Assembly (NCBI RefSeq): GCF_903645355.1
Contig: NZ_CAHJXR010000008.1
Location: forward strand, 104,610-168,609
DNA: 64,000 bases
Source: Schaalia sp. Marseille-Q2122
GTDB lineage: Bacteria; Actinomycetota; Actinomycetes; Actinomycetales; Actinomycetaceae
Reading direction: 5' to 3'
Part shown: one piece after another, positions 56,775 to 64,000 of the stretch
Layout: each line of letters begins with the position of its first letter
Numbering within the stretch: position 1 is the stretch's first letter
Notes under the pieces: generated by a model
What the model was told of the DNA's origin: nothing
Seen by the model: only the letters and a program-made list of their open reading frames with translations
Database searches by the model: none
Made by a program: the position numbers and the translations under genes

Positions 56775-58110
56775 CCCCTGACTGCGCTGCGCCGGGCTGC
56801 GTCGCGCCGGATTGCTGGTTGGCGTCAGCGGGGGCGGTCGCCCCCGACTGAGATGAGGTCTTGGGCGTGAGATAGGTGGTGGCCGAGGTGTGCTGAGCGT
56901 GCTTCAGCGCGGCTTCACGCAGTTGCTCAACATAGAGGTCAATCTCCTCACGGGAGCTGCGCATCACCGGCTCCTCAAGGCGTTCGCGTTCGACCTGCGG
57001 CAAGGATTCAAGGGAGATCTCGGTGATCTCAACAGGGGTGGACAGTTCCCAGGATCCCAAGGATTGGGGAATGCCCTGGTAGATGACAACCTTCCCATTG
57101 GAGCCCAGCACGTAGAACTGGGTTTGCGCCCAGGTGTAGCCCAGCCATCCGCTGCCTAGCACGATGGCGGCCACGATGAGGGAAATAACGGGCGTCCACC
57201 AGCGTGCTCGCTGAGGTTCTTCCGTGTCGGCGTCCTCGTCAAAGTAGGTGGTGGCGTCGGGTAGGGTCGAAAGGGCGGCAGCCCGTCCGGCTGCGCCGGG
57301 GCCCATCCGCGAGGGCGCTGTGCGATCAACGGCCGCTGCACCAACAATCTGGGGGGTGGTGTCGCCGCCGCCGAGGGCGGGCACGACGTCGGCGACGATG
57401 CAGGTGACATTGTCGGTGCCGCCGGCACGCAGGGCCAGGTCAATGAGGGCGTCGGAACATTCGCCCGGGTCCTCGTAATCGCGCAGGGTTTGGGCGATGG
57501 TCTCATCCGAAACGAGGCCGGAGAGGCCATCAGAGCACAGGAGCCAACGGTCGCCTTCAACGGCTTCACGGACCGTCTCATCGGGGATGGCGTCAACCTC
57601 GTTGTATCCCAAGACCTTCGTGACGGCGTTGCGCTGCGGGTGGTCAAGCGCCTCCTCGGGGGTGATTTCCCCTTGAGAGACAAGGAATTGCACGAAAGAG
57701 TGGTCGGTGGTGATCTGGGCGAGCTGCCCATTGCGCAACAGGTAGGCGCGCGAGTCGCCAATATGGGCCATGGCGAGCTTATTACCCGAGCGCAAGATCG
57801 CAATACAGGTTGTGCCAAGGCCGGTGAGTTCAGGTTCGCGTTTGGAGCGGTCCAGCAGTTCAGCGTGCGCGTCAAGGAAGGCTTGGCGCAGGAGGGGTAG
57901 GAGGGTGTCGGCCGAGTGGGATTCAAGGCCGAGGGGAGCCAGGTGGGCGACGGCCACGGAGGAGGCAATGTCGCCGCCGGCTGCGCCCCCCATACCGTCG
58001 GCGAGGACGAGGAGGTTATGTCCGGCATAGCCTGAGTCTTGGTTGCTGGAACGCTTCAGGCCAATGTCTGACCGGGCAGCGTAACGGAACTCAACGTTAG
58101 GGGAGGCCAT
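56755..58110 (-). CDS. pstP: PP2C-type Ser/Thr phosphatase PstP
   Basis: A 451-aa membrane phosphatase that reverses PknA/PknB action. The PP2C domain (1-~240) has R-S-D-I-G-L-K-R-S-S-N-Q-D, L-A-D-G-M-G-G-A-A-G-G, H-I-G-D-S-R-A-Y and C-S-D-G-L-S-G-L, which carry the metal-binding Asp residues, and G-G-T-D-N-V-T. One helix (about 300-325) is followed by an outer domain and a Gln/Gly/Ala-rich tail. ATG at 58110 is chosen; a GTG at 58116 would overlap the fhaB stop by GTGA. Confidence 0.94.
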   Translation of the reverse strand: MASPNVEFRYAARSDIGLKRSSNQDSGYAGHNLLVLADGMGGAAGGDIASSVAVAHLAPLGLESHSADTLLPLLRQAFLDAHAELLDRSKREPELTGLGTTCIAILRSGNKLAMAHIGDSRAYLLRNGQLAQITTDHSFVQFLVSQGEITPEEALDHPQRNAVTKVLGYNEVDAIPDETVREAVEGDRWLLCSDGLSGLVSDETIAQTLRDYEDPGECSDALIDLALRAGGTDNVTCIVADVVPALGGGDTTPQIVGAAAVDRTAPSRMGPGAAGRAAALSTLPDATTYFDEDADTEEPQRARWWTPVISLIVAAIVLGSGWLGYTWAQTQFYVLGSNGKVVIYQGIPQSLGSWELSTPVEITEISLESLPQVERERLEEPVMRSSREEIDLYVEQLREAALKHAQHTSATTYLTPKTSSQSGATAPADANQQSGATQPGAAQSGGARGNG

Positions 58111-58112
58111 GA

Positions 58113-58595
58113 TCACCGCACCAATTCAAGGGTTGTTTGGCCGATTCGGACGGTGGTCCCGGGCCCAAGAGGACGAGGTTCAGTCAGGCGCTCATCGTCA
58201 ACGAAGGTGCCGTTGCGTGAGCCGAGGTCTTCAATCCACCATCCGCCTTCGCCAGGAGAGAGGCGGGCGTGGCGGCTCGAGGCGTACTCGTCCTCTAGGA
58301 CAAGGGAGGACGAGGGCGAGCGGCCGATAGTGATGGGGGAGTTGCTCAGGGGCAGGATCATTCCCACGAGGGGCCCGCCGGTAACGAGCAGGGATTGGGG
58401 TGCGCTGTGGGTGGTGGTGCGTCCTCGCCGGGATTCTTTGCGGCGCTGGTCGGCGCTCTTGCGGCCTTTACCACGCGGGGTGACGACAGTGCCGAAGATG
58501 TCGCGCTTGAGCACGGCGACGGCACCGAAGACCATCAGCCACAGGAGGAGCAGGTATCCCAGGCGAAAGATATTGAAGGCCAGATCGCTGGTCAT
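58113..58595 (-). CDS. fhaB: FHA domain protein FhaB (FipA)
   Basis: A 160-aa protein. An N-terminal membrane helix (about 8-28), a basic linker (R-R-K-E-S-R-R-G-R-T-T-T-H) whose T-T-T residues are the expected kinase target, then an FHA domain with I-G-R-S-P-S, S-R-H-A-R-L and L-G-S-R-N-G-T-F-V. It reads phosphothreonine signals from PknA/PknB and links them to division. It ends inside the pstP start region. Confidence 0.94.
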   Translation of the reverse strand: MTSDLAFNIFRLGYLLLLWLMVFGAVAVLKRDIFGTVVTPRGKGRKSADQRRKESRRGRTTTHSAPQSLLVTGGPLVGMILPLSNSPITIGRSPSSSLVLEDEYASSRHARLSPGEGGWWIEDLGSRNGTFVDDERLTEPRPLGPGTTVRIGQTTLELVR

Positions 58596-59305
58596 TAGTT
58601 GACCTCGGGCGTCACATCAGAAGGGTGGGTCCAGAACATGATGGTGGTCCGGCCAATGGTGATCTGGTTGCCGTCAACGAGGGTGGCGGCGTCAATGCGG
58701 TGGCCCTCGACGAAGGAGCCGTTGGTGGATCCCAGGTCTGTGGCGATGACGCCGGTGGGGGTGATGCGCAATTCAAGGTGTCGGCGTGATACGCCTGCGT
58801 CGTTGACGACAATGTCAGATTCGGATCCTCGACCCAGGATGGTGACGGCTTCCTTGAGGAGCCAGCGTTCGCCTTCGACTTCGATAATCGGGTGCTCGGG
58901 AGAGGGTGCGACGGCGGTGGCGGGGGCGACGGAGCCGCGGCGATTGGCGGTGTCAATACTGAGCTGTCCGGTTGCTTCCACGGGGGAAATGTCGAAGAGG
59001 ACCTCGACTGGTCCGAGGAGGGCGTAGCCATGGAAGGCGGCGTGTTCGGTGGCTTGGACGGCGAATTCTTCAGAGAGGACGGGCAGGTCAGCTCCGAGGG
59101 TGTCGGCGTCTCCTTGGGCGATGTGGACGGTGAAGTGGTTGGGGGCGATGATGCGGTTGGAGGAGACGGCGGAGGTGTTGTCATCCATGGCCCGCTGGAT
59201 AGCTGTCGTAATGTCTACCGGCTTGAGGCCCGACCGGAACACGCGGGAGAAGGCGCTGTTGACGCCCCTTTCGACGGCATTTTCGAAACGGTCGAAGATG
59301 CTCAT
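58595..59305 (-). CDS. fhaA: DUF3662 and FHA domain protein FhaA
   Basis: A 236-aa cytoplasmic protein, the first gene of the operon. The N-terminal DUF3662 domain starts M-S-I-F-D-R-F-E-N-A-V-E-R-G-V-N. A linker with Pro/Ala runs from about 120 to 145. The C-terminal FHA domain has I-L-G-R-G-S-E-S-D-I, S-R-R-H-L-E-L and L-G-S-T-N-G-S-F-V. FhaA binds phosphorylated partners such as the MurJ-type flippase regulators. At 236 aa it is shorter than the mycobacterial protein, whose linker is long. The 169-base gap to the ECF gene probably holds the operon promoter. Confidence 0.95.
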   Translation of the reverse strand: MSIFDRFENAVERGVNSAFSRVFRSGLKPVDITTAIQRAMDDNTSAVSSNRIIAPNHFTVHIAQGDADTLGADLPVLSEEFAVQATEHAAFHGYALLGPVEVLFDISPVEATGQLSIDTANRRGSVAPATAVAPSPEHPIIEVEGERWLLKEAVTILGRGSESDIVVNDAGVSRRHLELRITPTGVIATDLGSTNGSFVEGHRIDAATLVDGNQITIGRTTIMFWTHPSDVTPEVN

Positions 59306-59474
59306 GCTCGTTTACTCTCCTCTCCCCACTTTTGCAGGGTCCATCAAGGACGGTTCCATGTCACGCACCGACCTGATGGGATGGCATACGACTCAGTGCA
59401 GACAGTACCGCCACAGCCAGTCTAGCCACTCGATGAGAAAGATGGGTGCGTGATTTGTCTTAACTGTCGAAATT

Positions 59475-60179
59475 TCACGAGAAATATGTTGCGCCGACAA
59501 CAATGCCCCCAATGGCGCAGAGGGTGGCCGCGACCCCCAGCGCATCCCAGGGGCCCAGCGTGGGCGTGGAGGACGGGAAGGGCGGAATACCGCCGCGCAT
59601 CGTCATTGCACGTCCCAGGTCATTTGCTCGCTGTGCCGCGACGGACAGGGAGGCGGTGAGGATGTCGTTCAGGTGCGAGAACAGGCTGGGCTCGCCCGCG
59701 GAGGCGCCACGCCCGTGACGGAGCGCATAGTGGCGCAGCGCCAGCGTGTCCCCAATCGTTTGGGACTGGTCGCGCATGAGGGGAACGCTCTTGAGGGTTG
59801 TCGCCATGACATGCGCCCACTCCTTGACCGGCATACCCACCCACCGCAGTGGTGAAAGAAGGGTGCGGATTGTGGGAGGGAAGGACGAGGTCGGGGAGGT
59901 CCACAAGATGATCGCTGTCCCCCACATAATGACGACGGTGAGGGTGAAGGCACGCATAAAGATCAGTAGTCCATCTCCTAGCCACGCGCCGATCATGCCG
60001 CCGATCATGCCCGCCCAGAACCACAGGGGGAAGCGAGGGATCGCGCGGCGAGGCACCCGCGCGACGAGCGTTGCGCCTACAAGGACGGTGGCGGTCATGA
60101 CCAGGGAGAACCATGTCGGCACGAATAGGAGGGTGGTGGATAGGGCCGCCCAGCAGAGGATCTTGGTCCCCAACCACAT
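59475..60179 (-). CDS. ECF transporter transmembrane component (EcfT/CbiQ-like)
   Basis: A 234-aa membrane protein with four or five helices and the coupling segment L-R-H-Y-A-L-R-H-G-R-G-A-S, then R-A-N-D-L-G-R-A-M-T-M-R-G-G, which holds the A-R-G-type contact motif to the ATPases. It starts six bases after the fused S-A-A gene, so both are one operon. It completes a vitamin or metal importer in which the S unit is fused to the two ATPases. Confidence 0.85.
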   Translation of the reverse strand: MWLGTKILCWAALSTTLLFVPTWFSLVMTATVLVGATLVARVPRRAIPRFPLWFWAGMIGGMIGAWLGDGLLIFMRAFTLTVVIMWGTAIILWTSPTSSFPPTIRTLLSPLRWVGMPVKEWAHVMATTLKSVPLMRDQSQTIGDTLALRHYALRHGRGASAGEPSLFSHLNDILTASLSVAAQRANDLGRAMTMRGGIPPFPSSTPTLGPWDALGVAATLCAIGGIVVGATYFS

Positions 60180-60184
60180 GCGCG

Positions 60185-62674
60185 TCAGGCCGCTTTCCCA
60201 GGGAAGGGGCGAGGCATTGTGGGGGAGGAGGGCAGGTGGGGGTGGGCCCTCTGGCAGGTGGTGTCGTTCCTCGCGGTGCTGTTCGTTGTGGCGTTGGCGG
60301 TGCCAGGGTGAGCGAGGGTGCCAGGGTCAATGAGGCGTCCGTGGTCGAGGATGAGGTGGCGTTCACACAGCCCAGCGAGGCCTTCAACGTCGTGGGAGAT
60401 GACGATGAGGGCCATGCCGCGTTGACGCTGAGCAGCCAAAAGAGAGACAAGTTGCTGGCGAGACTGGCGGTCAAGCCCAGCGAAAGGCTCATCAAGGATG
60501 AGGACGGATGGCTCGGAGGCAAGAAGCCCCGCCAGGACGACGCGCCGCATCTGCCCGCCAGAGAGCTGGTCAATCCCCCGATCAGCGTAGGAAGGGGGTA
60601 AACCGACGGTTGTGAGAGCTCGCTCAATGAAAGCGGAGCGTTCTTCACCGGAGAGGTCGTGCGCCCCAGCGGCCTCGAGAATGTCCTCACCGACGGTGGG
60701 GCGCAGGAGCTGCAGTCGGGCAAATTGATGGGAAATCGCCACCGCCCCCACGCGCGTCCACATCGGCCGATTGGCCAGCAGGCAGCGCCCCCAGGTGGGG
60801 GTGATGAGCCCGGCCATAATACGAGCCAGGGTGCTCTTTCCTGAGCCGTTCTCTCCCGTAATGAGCAGAGACTGGCCCGGAGAGACTATGCAGTCAATCT
60901 CGTGGAGGACGGGCTTTTCCCAGGGGGTCAGGACGTCATAGTGGTGGCACACGCGCGACAACCACAGGTGCTCAACCTGGCCGTTGGCATCCACGCGGGG
61001 CCTGGGGGAGGCGTCCAGGCCACGCGGGGCGGACTCACTCAAGGGCGCAGGTTTTCCTGAAGGCAGCTCATCAGTGCTGTAGAGGTCGGAGGCGCGCCGT
61101 GGAGCAATGAACGAGGCCCGCCCTTCGCGCAGTGCGCGCTCGCACTCAGGATCGCGCCCCGGCTCCCCATCAAAGACAATTCGCCCGGCCTCCATGCGGA
61201 TCAGGCGAGAGGCTGCGGCGGCCTCGGACAGGTCGTGGGTCACGCACACCACGCAGGTGCCCTCGGCTGCGACCTCAGCAAAAATGCTCAGCAGGCGCTC
61301 GCGGCCAGCGGGGTCCACCATTGCCGTCGTCTCATCACAGATAAGAAGGGCAGGCTGACGCATCAGCGCCCCCGCAAGGGCAAGGCGTTGCAACTCACCA
61401 CCGGAGAGTCTGCGGGTCTGCAGGTCGGCTTTATCCGCCAGGCCCACGCGTTCTAGGCAGCGCTGGGCTCGCGCATGCAGCCCGTCATCGTGCAGCCCGC
61501 CGTCGTGCAGGGCAGTGCCCTGCGAGGAGCGAGGGGAGGCGCCGCCCGGGGAAGTGGCCCGCTGAGCATGTGCGGGACCCAGACCCCAGAGGATGTCCTC
61601 CCACACGGTGTCACCCACGACCTGGACCTCGCTGCGCTGAGTAAGGAAAGCCGTACCGCCCACCTGCCCCAAGCCCCGCGGACCGGGGGAGGAGATCCGA
61701 CCGCCACTTGGTTGCGCCCCGGCAATGAGAGAAGCCAAGGTTGACTTGCCCGACCCATTCGCCCCCGCAATGACGACGAACTCACCGGCCTCGAAACGAA
61801 GAGTGACGTCCTGGAGGATGACGCGTGCCTCGTCCTCGTAGGAGAAGGACACATTCTCCAGAAGGAGTGGCAGGGGAGCGGGGGAGGGCAGCACGCAGGG
61901 AGAAGAAGAGGGAGAGGGAGTGAGGGCGCCGGGGATGGCCGCAGTGGCGTCCAGGCGGTCCACCTGGGAACCGTAGTGCAAACGACGCAAGATCGCGCCC
62001 AAGAGAACAAAGGACAGCAGGGTCGCCACGAAGGTACCCACCACAACCAGCAGCGGTACCCACAGCCACCAGTAGCTCAAGAAAACCCCCAGCATGCGGG
62101 TGGCCTCGGCGCTCACACCCGACGCACCGGGCACATAGGCCACAAGCTTGAGATAGCCCGTCATGCCGGTGCGGGTTGCCTCCAGAAAAAGGGTGCGCGA
62201 CTGGTCAAACACCCACAGCAGCGACACCGTCACGGCGCCCACGCCAGCACCAATCACCACACCAGCAACGCTGGCACCCACGCGCCCCACGCCCCGCCGG
62301 TGCAAAGCACCGATCGTGGCGCCCACAAGGCAGGACTGAGCGACATGAGCGGCAGTAAGCGCGCCGCCCACGGCCCCCGACACGACTATCGCCGCAGCCA
62401 CTACCGCCACAGTCGCGCGAGGGCGAAAAGTCGTCGCCACCATCGCAATCGGGACGATCGCCGCCACCTGGAAGGCCAATTGGAACACCGGGAACACAGC
62501 CGAGAGTACGCCAAGAGCCACCGACAGGCCCGCCATAATCCCCGTATTCGCGATCTCCACTGTCGACAATGGTCCGCGCTGATGGGAGGGAGGGCGGGCC
62601 TGGGAGTGAGGGGAGGCAATGGAGGGGCCAGAAGGAAGGGAGGGATGGGAAGGCTGGCCAGAACGTGAGGTCAT
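60185..62674 (-). CDS. ECF-type transporter: fused S-like membrane domain plus two ATPases
   Basis: An 829-aa fusion. Residues ~40-245 are five or six helices like an S component or DUF2232-type domain (G-I-M-A-G-L-S-V-A-L-G-V-L-S). ATPase 1 (~275-525) has G-A-N-G-S-G-K-S-T, L-S-G-G-E-L-Q-R and L-L-I-C-D-E, with a low-complexity insert near residue 385 (S-P-G-G-A-S-P, then H-D-G-G-L-H-D-D-G-L-H). ATPase 2 (~570-800) has G-E-N-G-S-G-K-S-T, L-S-G-G-Q-M-R-R and V-L-I-L-D-E-P. A Thr/Asn/Pro tail ends the protein. It starts on the deacetylase stop (TAATG). The substrate cannot be read from sequence. Confidence 0.85.
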   Translation of the reverse strand: MTSRSGQPSHPSLPSGPSIASPHSQARPPSHQRGPLSTVEIANTGIMAGLSVALGVLSAVFPVFQLAFQVAAIVPIAMVATTFRPRATVAVVAAAIVVSGAVGGALTAAHVAQSCLVGATIGALHRRGVGRVGASVAGVVIGAGVGAVTVSLLWVFDQSRTLFLEATRTGMTGYLKLVAYVPGASGVSAEATRMLGVFLSYWWLWVPLLVVVGTFVATLLSFVLLGAILRRLHYGSQVDRLDATAAIPGALTPSPSSSPCVLPSPAPLPLLLENVSFSYEDEARVILQDVTLRFEAGEFVVIAGANGSGKSTLASLIAGAQPSGGRISSPGPRGLGQVGGTAFLTQRSEVQVVGDTVWEDILWGLGPAHAQRATSPGGASPRSSQGTALHDGGLHDDGLHARAQRCLERVGLADKADLQTRRLSGGELQRLALAGALMRQPALLICDETTAMVDPAGRERLLSIFAEVAAEGTCVVCVTHDLSEAAAASRLIRMEAGRIVFDGEPGRDPECERALREGRASFIAPRRASDLYSTDELPSGKPAPLSESAPRGLDASPRPRVDANGQVEHLWLSRVCHHYDVLTPWEKPVLHEIDCIVSPGQSLLITGENGSGKSTLARIMAGLITPTWGRCLLANRPMWTRVGAVAISHQFARLQLLRPTVGEDILEAAGAHDLSGEERSAFIERALTTVGLPPSYADRGIDQLSGGQMRRVVLAGLLASEPSVLILDEPFAGLDRQSRQQLVSLLAAQRQRGMALIVISHDVEGLAGLCERHLILDHGRLIDPGTLAHPGTANATTNSTARNDTTCQRAHPHLPSSPTMPRPFPGKAA

Positions 62675-64000
62675 TATTCTCTGCCGTAATACACGTCGCC
62701 CGCCGTCACTGAACCCAAGAGGGTGGGCACCGACACCAAGGAAAAACCGCGATCCTGCAGCCCACGAATAATGCCGGGCACAGACTGGACGCTGGTGGGG
62801 TGCACATCGTGCATGAGAATAATCGAACCTGGACGTGAGCCCTCGACAGCGCGGCGCGTCGTCTCTGGAACGCTCTTATTCTTCCAATCCTCCGTGTCCA
62901 CATTCCACATGATCACCGCATCCCCCGTGGAGCGCAGGACCTCCAGCACCGTGGAAGAAAACTCACCATAGGGAGGGCGCATCAAGATCGGAGTACGCCC
63001 CGTCGCACCAATGACCACATCCTTCGTTCGCGTGACCTCCTGATGTACCTCTTCTGCCGATATGAAGGGCAAACGAGGATGGGACCAGGTGTGCGTGCCA
63101 ATCGTGTGACCCTCACGCAGGGCGCGCATCACCAAGTTCGGCTGCTCAACGGCAGCATCACCCTGGACAAAGAAGGTTACGTGGACGCGCTCGCGGAAGA
63201 GAAGGTCAAGCAACTGCGGGGTGAGCTGAGGATGAGGCCCATCATCAAAGGTCAGGGCGACGCAGCGCGCCTGAGAGCAGTCGGTGTCCTCTGTTGCCAC
63301 CATGCCAATGAAGCGGGCAGCATCCCCCGCAAGAGGTGCCTGCGCATGCGGATAGGGATGGAAGCCGGGGAAGCGTCCTCCGCTGGTGATGGCATCGCGG
63401 ATGCGCACTCCCTCAGGACTGAGCAGGGAAGCGGAGGCCTCGCGGCCGATGCGAATCGTCGTGAAAGAGGCGCGATCCATGCTGGGGACAGTGACGATCA
63501 ACGCTCCGTCGGGAGCAAAGAAGAGATCATCGTAGGGTGGGGCAGGCTTCGGCGTTGGACGGGGCGTTGGGGGATGAGCGCTTTGTGAGGAAGAGGCCCT
63601 TGGCGCACCCCCCTGGCCTGCGGATTCACTGTCTGGATCGTCCTGGGTGTGCGCGCGAGCGAGGGCGGTGCTCAGCAGGCGAGTGAGGGCAGGCTCAGCC
63701 TCGCCGGTCATCAGAGCGTGGCCGGGCGTGACCTCTCCACTGTCCAGATTGACAAACCATGTTGCCGAATCAGTTCCGGGAGCATCGGCAGCGGGGGCCC
63801 GCGTGAGGGGGGCAGTAGCGAGCCTTTCGGCGACATACTTTCCCCCCGAGGCAACGATGCTCCACTGGATGGGCGTCAGTGGCCGCGGCCCCTGAAGGTT
63901 TTTCGCCCCTTCGCTCAGCGTCTGAGAGAACACGGACAGGCCTGCCCCCGACACCCAGTGGGCGGAAGCGCGCTCGGGGGTTGGGGCGGCGCCCTCGACA
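62674..64000 (-). CDS. Polysaccharide deacetylase (NodB domain), N-terminus outside window
   Basis: Open to the window edge, so the 5' end is missing; a GTG at 63954 is possible but the frame continues upstream with plausible coding. The N-terminal part is an RsiV-like extracellular domain followed by a Pro/Ser linker. The NodB domain carries T-F-D-D-G-P-H, H-T-W-S-H-P (metal His pair), R-P-P-Y-G, D-T-E-D-W and M-H-D-V-H-P. Such enzymes remove acetyl groups from cell-wall glycan or teichoic-type sugars outside the cell. It is coupled to the ECF fusion gene. Confidence 0.88.
   Translation of the reverse strand, partial: VEGAAPTPERASAHWVSGAGLSVFSQTLSEGAKNLQGPRPLTPIQWSIVASGGKYVAERLATAPLTRAPAADAPGTDSATWFVNLDSGEVTPGHALMTGEAEPALTRLLSTALARAHTQDDPDSESAGQGGAPRASSSQSAHPPTPRPTPKPAPPYDDLFFAPDGALIVTVPSMDRASFTTIRIGREASASLLSPEGVRIRDAITSGGRFPGFHPYPHAQAPLAGDAARFIGMVATEDTDCSQARCVALTFDDGPHPQLTPQLLDLLFRERVHVTFFVQGDAAVEQPNLVMRALREGHTIGTHTWSHPRLPFISAEEVHQEVTRTKDVVIGATGRTPILMRPPYGEFSSTVLEVLRSTGDAVIMWNVDTEDWKNKSVPETTRRAVEGSRPGSIILMHDVHPTSVQSVPGIIRGLQDRGFSLVSVPTLLGSVTAGDVYYGRE

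Overview
The window is 64 kb of a high-GC actinobacterial chromosome very close to the replication origin. It opens in dciA and runs through gyrB, gyrA, a DUF3566 gene, tRNA-Ile, a DLW-39 gene and tRNA-Ala. It closes with the cell-envelope block ppiA, rhomboid, crgA, DUF881, class E sortase, pknB, pknA, pbpA, rodA, pstP, fhaB, fhaA. Gene content and protein style (Ala/Pro-rich linkers, GTG starts, an S-A-A fused ECF transporter, DUF6318 lipoproteins, the giant SCO7613-type membrane protein) suggest an Actinomyces/Schaalia-like member of Actinomycetaceae. That assignment is inference, not a database match.

Layout. 1-6.7 kb: gyrase and tRNA block. 6.7-16.5 kb: DNA alkylation repair protein, class A PBP, the rpsF-ssb-rpsR-rplI operon, a MATE exporter and dnaB, with DnaA boxes in front of dnaB. 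16.5-29 kb: accessory region with a Panacea antitoxin and a broken GNAT toxin, a nitroreductase, a MacB-type exporter, a second toxin-antitoxin pair, a DUF523 protein, a polar amino-acid ABC importer, two secreted proteins, a candidate small RNA and an unknown protein. 29-45.7 kb: a very large polytopic membrane protein, a lipoprotein, a P-type cation ATPase, a cupin/amidohydrolase/adenosylhomocysteinase-like operon, a HAD phosphatase and an Ala-rich membrane protein. 45.7-59.3 kb: the envelope and Ser/Thr kinase signalling block. 59.3-64 kb: ECF transporter and the truncated end of a polysaccharide deacetylase gene.

How the genes work together. The pknB-pknA-pbpA-rodA-pstP-fhaB-fhaA genes overlap head to tail and form one growth and division operon: kinases, their phosphatase, phosphothreonine readers and the septal or elongation synthases. 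The gyrase, DciA, DnaB, SSB and DnaA-box features form the replication theme.

The most unusual signal is a family of five 74-76 bp imperfect palindromes found only between genes. Two copies bracket the second toxin-antitoxin pair, and two copies in inverted orientation bracket the cupin/amidohydrolase/SAHH-like operon. A second notable pattern is five reading-frame breaks at or next to short homopolymers (Panacea start, GNAT toxin, MacB-type ATPase N-terminus, SCO7613-like protein, DUF881 protein). These could be base-calling errors or real contingency sites.
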